The notes under the pieces are model-generated. The model did no database searches. It saw only the letters and a list, made by a program, of their open reading frames with translations, and was not told where the DNA came from. A DNA stretch of 64,000 nucleotides from Phoronis australis (taxonomy: Eukaryota > Phoronida > Phoronidae): positions 497,961 to 561,960 of the forward strand of contig NMRA01000163.1 of NCBI GenBank assembly GCA_002633005.1. The letters are read 5' to 3'. Both the position numbers and the translations under genes were made by a program. Numbering within the stretch: position 1 is the stretch's first letter; the number at the start of each line of letters is the position of its first letter. Positions 1 through 9,720 of the stretch are shown here, one piece after another.

Positions 1-2
1 CA

Positions 3-536
3 GCGAAACGAGCTACCTACGCTACACTTTCACAAGCAGATATTACAGATGAAGAGTTAGTAACGGCGTTCACTGGAGCTGAAGCATTAATCAATTCACG
101 ACCGTTGACTTACCAGTCGTCTCACCCATCAGATGATGTCCCTTTGACACCAAATCATTTCTTGTTCGGCCAAGTTGGTGGAGAGTTCGCGCCAGAGTCA
201 GTGGATGCCACAGGCTTCAACCTGAAAATCAGGTGGAGGCGTGTTCAGGAGATAGTTAGGCACTTTTAGAGTCGCTGGCTTCGAGAGTGGTTGCCAACAT
301 TAAATCGAAGAGCCAAGTGGTGGCATTCCAAAGAAGAGGTCAAGATCGATGACGTTGTTCTAGTTCGCCTTCCGGATTCTCCGAGAGCACATTGGCCTCT
401 GGGAAGAATCATCGACGTTTACCCTGGAACGGATGGACATGTTCGGTCGGTCAAGGTCAGAGTTGGGAAGAAGATGCTAGTGAGACCGCTTACGAAGATC
501 TGCCCATTGGAGTTGGACTGTGGGCCACGTTGAACT
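3..536 (+). pseudogene. BEL/Pao retrotransposon, 3' end of pol (DUF5641-type region), broken
   Basis: Reading frame 3 encodes the terminal segment of a BEL/Pao polyprotein. It has an integrase-end stretch with the ALINSRPLTY-like motif and TPNHFLFGQ, then the basic tail with RAKWW, a DDVVLVRLPD-like stretch, WPLGRIIDVYPG and a final RPLTKICPLE. This order is characteristic of the DUF5641 domain at the end of Pao pol. An in-frame TAG at 267-269 interrupts it, so this copy is dead. It ends with TGA at 534-536 and is followed by a polypurine tract and LTR. The 5' part lies outside the window. Confidence 0.85.
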
Positions 537-568
537 TGCATAGACTTTGTGTCGATGGTTCCCATCGA

Positions 569-925
569 GAGGGGGAGGATGTTATGGAGACTTAAGTTAA
601 ATTAGTACAAGTATTACTTCATTATTTACTTTATTTACTTCATTTTAGTTCGCTTATTTAACTTTATAAGTCTAGTCACGCTATCGCCGTTATTCCGAGT
701 GCCCTTTGTTGTATAGAAGTATTTTAGTGCTGCCTCTAGCGGCAGGGGGCGTAGTTGTGTCCACCATATTGTCATAGTTTGATCGAACTGTTGTCGGAAA
801 ATATATCGTTGAAATAGATTATTATTGTTGTCTTTGGTCATCGTGAGGCCATATATGAAATTGCACCTTAACGAGTATAAAAACCAGGAACTTTAGAGTG
901 TTGTGGTGCTTGTATGCACTCTAGG
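569..925 (+). repeat. Probable 3' LTR of the Pao element with polypurine tract
   Basis: A purine-rich tract (569-579) directly precedes TGTTATGG at 580, the expected PPT/LTR junction 33 bases after the pol stop. A TATA-like AGTATAAAAA lies near 875. The right end is not defined: transposase-like sequence on the other strand resumes by about 930, so the LTR must stop or be cut near 920. The left LTR is outside the window, so the ends cannot be confirmed by comparison. Confidence 0.55.
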
Positions 926-1399
926 TTGCTGCTCGTGCAGAGTGATTGCATGGACGTTTGACGAAAATTTCCATGCAATCAATGATGGCACAAGCACTCT
1001 TGTACGTTTGTTTAAACACTGTCGGGAGTGTTCTAATTACATCTTCCTTCTCAGGATAGTGGATTAAAGACTGCAGCTTCCTAGCCAAACCTGATAGCGT
1101 CTTGCTTACAACATTACTCACAGAATATTTAGAAATTTGGAAACGTGCGGTCAGACGTTCATTGATCAAAGTCCATCGTAATTTCATTAAAGTCAACAAA
1201 ACAACATTTTCAGGGGTGAGAGAGGTAAATCATGATAAAGTGCCCTAAACAAAATCAGCAAGCCAGTCAAATGTGGAAAAGTTAGAAACTCCCATTTATA
1301 TGGATTTTTTAAGAAGTTCAGTGTCGTTTGAACGCGGGCCACTTCTTTTAGAAGGGAGGTTTTCTTCAAGGTCTCTTCCTTCAGTAGCTCCGAAGGCAT
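921..1399 (-). pseudogene. HARBI-like / DDE_Tnp_4 transposase fragment
   Basis: Two minus-strand segments join across a small frame break near 1195. The upstream part (1399 to 1193) carries the region before the helix-turn-helix (a FLTFPHLTGLL-like stretch). The downstream part (1199 to 921) carries LTLMKLRWTLINERLTARF, the HTH ending in SVSNVV, and IIDCMEIFVKRP, which matches the first catalytic-Asp block (IIDC-E-F--RP) of the DDE superfamily 4 transposases related to HARBI1/ISL2EU. The frame ends soon after ARA where the family continues, so at least the C-terminal two thirds is missing. It abuts the Pao LTR. Confidence 0.75.
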
Positions 1400-3040
1400 C
1401 TTTTATTTTTCTGAAACAAAAATCACACCAACATTTAAAGGGACAGACTCTGGCCGAGAAGACTGCGTTTCAGAATGGCCGCATATAAAGTCAGTGATGT
1501 TTAGGGGTATGACACAACTTTTGTAACTGGTTTAAACACCTGCTCGGAGTGTAGTCTTTTTATATATTTGGCGTTATTTTGCCATTTATTTTCCTGGTAG
1601 AACGTGCAAGAAACGGGGTAAACTTCTGGATTCTTTATGAATATCGATTCTACTAATGTTGAATTGTAGATTAGGGAAAGGAATTTACATGAGAGCTCCA
1701 AATTAAGGAAACAGTAAATATGTGTCTCTGGTTTAAGTAAATCAGTCCATGTAAAAAATGCAGTTGGAAATATAATACCAAAAAATAGTTGTCATAGCTG
1801 ATTTCCCAAAATTATTATTCTTGATTAACAATTAGCCACCAGCAGGCATATACTTTCAACAAACATTAAACATTAAAAAAGTGGTTATTCTTGGTTCAAG
1901 TGAAATAATTACCATTTTCCTCGTCTACTTCTGTTGACACTTCAACATCACCCTCATAATTAGACCCATGATCATCAAGACTGATTCACGGGTGAATGAG
2001 TGCAGCAGCAGGCCTCATTTCTTTCAGTCCATTTTCAAACTCTTCTTTCTTTAGCGCTCAGTCACTCGCCCTCTAGGATTGATCCTCTTTCAGTGCTATT
2101 TTGTGGACATTGAATAAGCCTGGGCCCTCAATCTCGCAATTTTGAGCCCGAATATCGACCCTATTCTCCTCTGAAAATATTGAAAAGTCATGCAAACTTC
2201 CCCTCATGAGGCCCAAAAATTCCCCTGAAGTGATTGGAAAATTCCCCTTGAGGTTCGAGTCACTTGTAATTCATACAGATACCAATTTGAAAGAGCACAG
2301 AATGCTATTTTTGGCTCATTGAGACAAAGCCTAGATGGCTTGCAACAGGGTAGGGGGTGACACCCAGGCAATAATCGTGATTGTGAGGTAGAATTTCCCC
2401 CTTACCCCAAAACATCCAATCTCAGAAGCCACAGGCAGTCGGATGAGCGAGGCCCCTGTATATTTAAAATGTGTGTCAGCTTGATTGTCCTGACTGCGAC
2501 CTGCAATAACGAGTAAAACATTTAAATTTTAGAATTATAGATTCAATCGTGTTAAGAGAACTGTTTCTAAATATTTTTAAAAGATGGTTGTTTTGGCAAC
2601 TAATTACAAAATGGCCACCTAATCAGTGGTAGATTAATTTATTTATAAAACATTCTGATGAATATGACTTAATTTTAGGAGTGAGTTACTAAAAACGTCT
2701 GGGTAAACACTCCCCGGCCTTACTCCTAGTAACATTTACTACGAGCGTGGTATGAGCAAAGATATAATACTAGTAATATCTTTGCTACGAGTAAGGTATC
2801 GTAAGCATAGTCGATCTCAATCCCGCCTTCTGGCACTAGTCACAATGCACTCGTAGACATTTGGAAAAACAAATGGGTAGCAGCCGGATTCCGGAACGTA
2901 GTTGGTCCGACATTAACATTGCAAACTATTATTTGACAAACTGAGATACTTGGATTTTAATGAGTGATTATACATTTTTGTAGGGTGGAGAATACAACAA
3001 AATCGAGGCTCTACCTGACATAAAATGTGTGGCATTTTTT
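1400..3040. other. Non-coding stretch, no recognisable gene
   Basis: No open frame on either strand looks like protein, and no further transposase domain is convincing. The only structure seen is a short perfect inverted repeat at 2755-2786. Confidence 0.6.
2755..2786. repeat. 11-bp perfect inverted repeat with 10-bp loop
   Basis: AGCAAAGATAT (2755-2765) and ATATCTTTGCT (2776-2786) are exact reverse complements separated by 10 bases that themselves contain TACTAGTA. The flanks (CTTACTC, ACGAG) continue the symmetry imperfectly. It could be the core of a small decayed MITE or chance in AT-rich DNA. Confidence 0.5.
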
Positions 3041-3150
3041 GATCGCATTCTCAGCATGAAGCAATGGTTAAAAAGACGCCGCTCGGTTGGTTGTCAGATC
3101 CCACCAACTCCTTCCATCTGCTTAACCGATGTTCTACCGCACGTGTCGTT

Positions 3151-3232
3151 CGCATTTGACGGAATCCGATCCCCCCCAGGGAGACCCTAATAGATTCAAT
3201 GTCCATCGCCGTAAGCACTCGGCCAAAACTGC
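3151..3232 (-). tRNA. tRNA-Ser-like relic, unit 1 (pseudogene)
   Basis: This has the same 82-nt frame as the intact copy at 4443-4524, but with mismatches in the acceptor stem (GCAGTTT versus AAATGC), a damaged box B and a changed anticodon loop (CATTGAA). A T5 run follows at 3074-3070 on the minus strand. It is unlikely to be functional. Confidence 0.6.
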
Positions 3233-3778
3233 ATAGCATATGAATGGAGTCGTAATAAAGTCTTATTTAAACTTGGGTTGCCTTTGATGTACATGATTCC
3301 GGTGAATCCGGAGCGTGGTTCCCAGGAGTCCAAGTTTTTCAATTGATCTCTGCCAATCACGTCTTCCGTCTCCCAAACCTTTGGGTACTCTATGAAACAA
3401 CACCAAGTCATTCCCTTTCTTGTTATGTCTCTCCTATACCAGGCGTGCGTTCAGTAACCCTAGGACCTAGTTTAGGCTTAGCAAATAAGTTCTACAACAT
3501 TATTTAAATCACATTGTTTGAAAACTCCAAACTAACTAAGAATTAATTGAAAATTGAAAACTTGAAATATAACTTCTTACAAGAGGTTACATTTCACATC
3601 ATTGGTATGCAAATTCGACTAATTATGCATAGCATAGGATGCGGTTTTTTATTTTTTTCCATATTAATCTTTTATTTTGTCACATTTTTTCATTTTTTAC
3701 TTTTTTATATTATTCATTTACTTTAATATTTGTATTTTATTTATTTTTTTTTGATTTTTATCACATTCCCGCCAGTAA

Positions 3779-3806
3779 CCAATCGGCCACAACTGCATAA
3801 TAAAGT
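3779..3806 (-). pseudogene. Truncated tRNA head in unit 2
   Basis: Only the first ~22 nt of the tRNA-like sequence (acceptor 5' strand and start of the D arm, box A partly) survive. The remaining ~136 bp present in unit 3 are deleted. Confidence 0.6.
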
Positions 3807-4362
3807 CTTATTTAAACTTGCGTTGTCTTTGTTGTACATGTGCTTCCGGTGAATCCTGAGCCTGGTTCCGAGGAGTTCAATTTTTTCATTTGCCAGGCAT
3901 GTCTTCCGTCTTCCCGAATGTCTGTGTATTCTTTGAAACACCACCAAGTCTTCCCTTTCTTGTGACGTCTCTCCTATACCAAGTGTTCCTTCAGTGACCC
4001 TAAGACCTAGTTTAAGCTTAGCAAATAAGTTTTACAACATTATGTTAATCAGATTGGTTAAAAATTTCAATTAAATTAAAAAGTAATTTAAAATTGAAAA
4101 CATGAAATCAAATTCTTACAAGAGGTATACATTTAACATCATTGATATGCAAATTAGACTAAATATGCATAGCACAGGATTTGGTTTTTAATTTTTTTCC
4201 TCATTTTTTATTTTTGTTTGTTTTTTTTCATGTTCTTACTTTTTGTTTCATTTATTTTATTTTTTTATTTTAATTTTTTATTTCATTTTAATTTTTTGTT
4301 TCATTTTAATTTTATTTTACATTTATTTTATTTTAATCGCATTCCCACCAGTAAGCAATGGT

Positions 4363-4369
4363 AAAAAAA
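4363..4369 (-). terminator. Pol III-type T7 terminator of the unit 3 transcript
   Basis: Seven consecutive T on the minus strand lie 74 nt past the tRNA 3' end. With the internal A and B boxes this predicts a pol III transcript of about 160 nt. Unit 1 has only T5 at the equivalent place and unit 4 has none. Confidence 0.45.
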
Positions 4370-4442
4370 GCCGCTCGGTTGGTTGTCAGATCCCACGAAC
4401 TCCTTCCATCTGCTTAACCGATCTTCTACCGCACGTGTCGCT

Positions 4443-4524
4443 CGCAGTTGACGGGATTCGAACCCGTGCAGGGAGACCCCAATAGATTTTAAGTCCATCG
4501 CCTTAACCAATCGGCCACAACTGC
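4443..4524 (-). tRNA. Serine-type tRNA body with UAA (Leu) anticodon, intact cloverleaf
   Basis: All four arms fold on the minus strand. The acceptor GCAGTTG pairs perfectly with CAACTGC and the discriminator base is G (serine type). The D stem is GCC/GGC with GATTGGTTAA. The anticodon stem ATGGA/TCTAT has one G-U pair. There is a long class-II variable arm (GGGGTCTCCC), and the T stem ACGGG/CCCGT with loop TTCGAAT is perfect. Length is 82 nt. The 7-nt anticodon loop is CTTAAAA, giving UAA (4491-4489). The body matches eukaryotic tRNA-Ser, not tRNA-Leu. Boxes A and B are intact. A T7 run follows 74 nt downstream (4369-4363). It could be a tRNA-derived SINE head or a mutated tRNA-Ser gene. Confidence 0.75.
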
Positions 4525-5136
4525 ATAATTAATAATTTAAACTTGCGTTGTCTTTGTTGTACATGTGCTTCCGGTGAATCTTGAGCCTGGTTCCGAGGAG
4601 TCCAATTTTTTCATTTGATCGCTGATAGTCATGTCTTCCGTCTTCCCGAATCTTTGTGTACTTTATGAAACACTACCAAGTCATTCCCTATCTTGTGACG
4701 TCTCTCCTATACCAGGCGTGCGTTCAGTAACCCTAGGACCTTATTTAGGCTTAGCAAATAAGTTTTACAACATGGTTTTAAATCACATTGTTTAAAAAAC
4801 TTCACTTTATTTAAAAGTTTATTTAGAATTTAAAACTTGAAATTAACTCCTTACAAGAGGTTACATTTCATATCATTGATATGCAAATTACACTAATTAT
4901 GCATAGCACAGGATTCGTTTTTTTAAATTTTATCTGTCTGTTTTAAATTTTCCTTACTTTTTATTTTTTTTAATTTTTTTTATTTCTTATTTTTTATTTT
5001 ATTTCTTATTTTTTTTATTTTATTTTATAGTACTCTCACCAGTAAGCAATAGTGAATAGGACGCCGTCCGGTTGGTTGTCAGAGCCCTCCATCTTCTTCT
5101 ATCTGCTTAACAGATCTTCTAACGCCACGTGTCATT

Positions 5137-5214
5137 CGCAGTTGGCGGGTTTCGATCCCGTGTTGAGGGACTCCAATTGATAGTCCATAGCCTTAACCAC
5201 TCGGCTACAACTGC
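5137..5214 (-). tRNA. tRNA-Ser-like relic, unit 4 (pseudogene)
   Basis: The acceptor stem (GCAGTTG/CAACTGC) and box A (TAGCCGAGTGGTTAAGG) are well kept and box B is recognisable (GGGATCGAAACCC). A few bases are lost around the anticodon stem, so no proper 7-nt loop forms, and the total is 78 nt. No T-run follows. This is a decayed copy. Confidence 0.65.
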
Positions 5215-5427
5215 ATAGCATAAATCAGGTTGTATTGACGTTTTTTTAAACTGGCGTTGCCTTAATTGTTGTGCATGTGCTTCCGTTGAACACGGGGCCA
5301 GCTGTCTCCCGTTCAACGCGAGGACCTCGCTAAAAAGCAAGCCTTCGCGAGATTACATGAGATATTGCGGTGTATTTTAAATGAGAACACGTGACTTTGG
5401 CTAGATTTTAGATAGGTCTTAGCGTAG

Positions 5428-5457
5428 GTCCTAGCAATACTGAACGCACGCCTGGTT
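5428..5457 (+). repeat. Inverted copy of an array landmark
   Basis: The reverse complement of this 30-mer matches 27 of 30 bases of the unit landmark at about 3439-3468 (ACCAGGCGTGCGTTCAGTA followed by CTAGGACC). The array of direct units is therefore closed by a reversed piece, as at the edge of a composite or palindromic mobile element. Confidence 0.65.
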
Positions 5458-5460
5458 CCC

Positions 5461-8400
5461 AGGAGTAAGCGGTCTGAAGCGCGTCGGTTGATAGGGAACT
5501 GACGTCACAAATTTCCCGCCATTTTACCCAAGGGGAAACCAGGTCGATCTTGGATTTGGCATAGTTTTCTAATTTCAACGTTCGCCCTTTGTATAATATT
5601 GTGTAAGTGAAATATCGTTATTTTCTTCATTCTAAACACTTTGAAATGGAAATGAGGTACATTTTATGAATTTTTGTTAATGGGAAGGCCGTGTAAACAA
5701 ACCCGGAAGTGTAGCTGGTTACTGAGCTGTGTCCTCAGTGTCCCGGCCGGTGGCGATGAATATATCGCGAATATATAGCGTTTGACTGTTTACTCGTTGC
5801 CTCAGAGTGCTGTTGTTATAACTTGTGACAAAATTATTTACTCAACATGTTATCGTTGTTAGGTGAATATCAAGTGCTTAGAAAGTGTATTGCGGATTAC
5901 ATCACTTCCCTGATCGATCAGTCGGAGATGCGTTTTCACGATGCCGTTCGAAACTTGCAGTGTTGACTTCGAGATTGCCCATACAGGTTACCTGTGTCGT
6001 TTTGATCCAACAATCCGAGTGAATGACCGAAAATTGAATTTGGTGACGTTTGCGAATATCTGATCGAGACTCCGGCCACTGCCCAGTTGCATGAAACGGT
6101 CCCCGAAAGTAGAGGGACTCGACTAAATTCCCTAAAATGATCATTTGCGTAGGCCCTATTGGTGTCATTCTTTACACGGCGATATAATCTTGTACTGTCA
6201 TTGTATTTTTATAATAAGCATCTGGGGCCGTAGTTCCATGGGAATAAACCGAAGACTTAGTCCTGGGCGTGGCATGAAAACATTCCTACTTATTTTTAAT
6301 ATTGTTGAGGATTCAACGTATAATTCAGTCTTGCTTTGTATCAAAGCCAAAACTAGCCTTAGTAATGAATCGGAAGCCCACACATACGCAGCAGATTTAG
6401 TGATTGAACTTAGTTGAGTCCTTTTTGGGACTCATTTCATGCAACCGCCGGGCATTAGTGAGAAATTGAATACGATCGGAAGACTGAAAACGAGTTATAT
6501 TTAAATTTTAGTTATGCACATGTATCAATATCGAAACAGACCTGGGTTTTAGCCTCAGGAAGCCAGTTTTCAAATGATATTGCTGTTGTATATTACTTGG
6601 CCACTTATACTGAAAACGTTCAATCGTGGGAGTACTTTGTGGAATTCTTCTCTGAAATTTTCTCTGCAAAATGCACGCAGTTCTGTTATGCGGCAAACCT
6701 CCAAGATTCCAAAAGTATGCAAAAACTTCCATCGCTGAGGATGACTTGCATGAACAGGACTAACGAGAATATTTTAATTGCCTACCAGCTCATTAAGTTC
6801 GTTGTCTGCGTGCGTTGGTGCGTGTGTGTGTGTGTGCGCGCGCGTATTGTTACTGTTTTAATCGTTTCAATAATAATTCGTGCAATCTTTACCTTATGCC
6901 CAGATGCCGTTTTTTTGTTAATTCGATTTCTAAGAAGTAAGCCTACTGTTAGATTTAATATTTTCCTACACCCGTGAAAATTGAAAGTTTACCTTGTAAA
7001 TGAACCCAATGTAGTTCTGACAGCGTACAGTGTATTTGGCAATTGCTCCGCTGTCGGCGGACTAATACCGCTTTTATATTTTTTCCGTTATCCAGCCACA
7101 CCATCTGAATATCCTGCTTTTTACACACGGCCAGACTGATATACAGTACTATTGTCAATATAATTTACCACGCGATATACCCACCCACATTTTCTTGCTC
7201 GACTTAAAAGTAAAAACGGGACGTTTCGTGGAGTTTTGCACCCACAATTTCCCATTCAACTATAAAAAACAGAAACCAAGGTCGGGCATTTTTGGGTGTT
7301 ACAACTACATTGTACCATTCGACAAAAATCGCTGTCGTTATGTCTTTGTGTGTTGCAGCGAGCATTTCGTCCTTGTGATTTGGCTTAGACCCAGCTGCCC
7401 CGCTTTTTATCCTGAAGCCCCACTTTCCAATCCAGTTGTTCCGTTTTTCTGTTCTTGAATGCAACAGTACAAAATAACATTATCTCTTTTTTGTTATTTT
7501 CGATAGCCCAATTTCTTTAGTAACATAACAATCGTAAGAAAATGTGTTCCAGTGTCTATTGTAACACAAACTACATGTATCAGGATCACTAACTTTTACT
7601 TTCTGAAGAAAAGAGTTTATTTCTAAACTTTTATGGAAAGCCCTACACTGCAACCAAGGTGATTAGTTATCCAAAATGCATTTCAAAGCTACGTGATAGA
7701 TGTTTGCTCAGAAAACCTTTAGCTGCAAATTTCGTATAGATACTTGTTGTACTTCAATTATCGCATTTTCTTAAATGTCACTAAATTTTGAATTTTTACT
7801 GAAGAATGTAATTGTATCAAACGGCACCAAAGATCCAATTAATTATAATTTATAAAGATGCATAAATTTGAATGAATGCTTGGCTAAATTATCCACAGCA
7901 AGTGCGAGGGATCCATATTCTAAAAGCTTTCCTTTGATAGGGTAGAAATCTTGAATCATTGAAAATATTTGCCTAATGACATAACTAGTCATCTCCATAA
8001 CATTTCTGGTTCCTTTCCTTTTTAAGTTACTATTACTATTGTTGTTTTTCGAATTTTGGTAAAAATCTTGGTTTTTATATTATTAAACTAGCCAGATACG
8101 CGAAATGATAATTACTAATAAATTAAATTATTTATCATTGGCTTGTGCTATAATCATCAAGAACTGAAAAAAGGCTTTTCAATGATGTGGATTTTATGTA
8201 ATTCGATTGAAAAACGGCGGAGTTGCGAAAAGTTTTAATGACAGTGAATTTCAAGTACACACACTAGAACAAACGAATGCAAACAACTCCCACGCATGTG
8301 CGGCGCAACCTCAGCGGCCGCGGGATCGATGTAGGCATTCTAGGGCTAGACTAAGATTTCTTTGGTCTGAGCATACGAACTTTCATTTCGTAGCTGGGGT

Positions 8401-9401
8401 TTTGACAATCACTCTACTAGTTGTATGCAGCCATTGTAGATTGCCAGTTGTCTAGTATTACGAAAGCGTACTTTCATGACAGATTGTTTGAAAGGCATTT
8501 TGGCGAGTTTTTTCATTCTATGCCTCTTTAAACACTGCTATCCCTATCACAAAGCTGCTTCCATGAGAATCTCGCTGACGGACATCAGTTATTCAGGCGA
8601 TGCAGCCCAAACAGACCGCGAGTAGAACGATCTCAAGGAATAATCATATGTTAAAGCACTGAGTTACAGTTCACGAGAACTGTTCAACATAGAAAATGGA
8701 TATATGTGTGGAGCATCATTTATTTACAATTTCAGTTAACATCCATGTAACCGCTCAGACGAGTCAACAACTAAAATGCCGGTTCAAGCACCAGTAAGTG
8801 TGTAGCCTCGTTCCTAGATTGCCGTAGATAGGAACGTTTACCTATTACAGTTCTATTTCCACAACGCGGAAAATGTCGTGAACTGACCTCGAATTGCTGA
8901 ATAACGAATTAGTATCGCATTCGAGTCACCTTGTTTCTACGTTGTAAATATGTTTCCAGTTGCGTTGATAATAAATTGTCGATGGGATCCAGACCGGATC
9001 CCGGATATTAATACTTACAAATTGATAAACGTAGCTTCGACATAAATACTTAATGAAATATTTTTTTATCAAAGGGATAGTTCCTGGGGTTGTCAGTGTA
9101 CTGGGGACATGCCGCTGAGATGGTATGCATTTTCAATATTCTAGTAAAGATTTGGGTTGCTTTTCACTATTTTTATAAATTTATGGTTTCAAGTTAAGTC
9201 GTCATGAAAATGAATAAGGAGATCACTATTGTTCTTAAATATAGGTAAGTTTAGTTCTGACAATACTCAGCACGGTATGAACACTGACGTTATGTTTAAA
9301 AGTCGTTGGAGGCTATTAATCTGTGTAGACCGTTTCAGAAGAGGTTTAAACATGCCCTCTTCCAATAGCTAAAAGGATGACTGCCCCCCAGGGTATGATA
9401 T
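5461..9401. other. Downstream flank of PHLPP, no gene recognised
   Basis: No frame on either strand shows family resemblance or plausible exon structure. A short GT/GC dinucleotide run sits at 6819-6845. PHLPP transcription enters from the right. The 3' UTR presumably occupies the right-hand part; one possible AATAAA on the minus strand is at 8724-8719, about 680 nt past the stop, but such hexamers are common in DNA this AT-rich. Confidence 0.5.
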
Positions 9402-9720
9402 TCACATGTGGGTAGATATGGTGATGCTTGCTACGTGCGCCAGAGTGCGCTCATTATCAGACAAATTGTCTGAAGACTCGGACGACAAGCTGTCGTCAGC
9501 CGCAGTGGTCACTAGCTTAGTGGATCGGCCTGTCTTCATCACCTTGGCGTACAAATCTTCTTCCACTTCAGGCAACGTCTCTTGGGTTTCATCAACCTTC
9601 GGTGTCCAAACAGTATGGGAGCGAATTTCACTATAGGGATTGTCTTCAGTTAGGGTTTCCTCACTGCTGCCGATAAAACTGCTTTCCTTTACGCTTGGAG
9701 GTACGTTAACCGTGGCATAC
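9402..9720 (-). CDS. PHLPP: PHLPP exon 20: C-terminal tail and stop
   Basis: The acceptor TTCTAG precedes 9720; the exon enters in phase 2 and ends with TGA at 9404-9402. It encodes 105 residues of low-complexity acidic/serine sequence (DDSLSSESSDNLSD) with the terminal tetrapeptide STHM. The tail is not conserved in sequence across PHLPPs, but a terminal S/T-x-hydrophobic ligand is. Confidence 0.85.

Larger units (their letters stand above)
3040..5460 (-). repeat. Tandem array of four ~570-720-bp units with tRNA-Ser-like heads
   Basis: Four direct repeats begin near 3045, 3765, 4340 and 5030. Each complete unit, read on the minus strand, contains a tRNA-like head, a body of about 75 nt, and an AT/T-rich linker. 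On the plus strand the landmarks CTTCCGGTGAATC, GACGTCTCTCCTATACCA, TTCAGTAACCCTAGGACC and ATGCAAATTAGACTAA recur in the same order. Unit 2 has lost most of the tRNA head, with the break flanked by short similar words (CAGTAA / CCTTAA). Unit 4 is shortened and diverges after about 5300, then carries a reversed copy of one landmark at 5428-5457. The divergence between units shows the array is old. Confidence 0.85.

Noticed and set aside
3040-5460. CRISPR-like or satellite array
   Set aside because: The units are hundreds of bases, diverged and tRNA-headed, in an animal genome; no short identical repeats with unique spacers occur anywhere in the window.
7204-7464. Overlapping 86-87-codon frames on both strands
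   Set aside because: No family resemblance, no splice or start context; open by chance.
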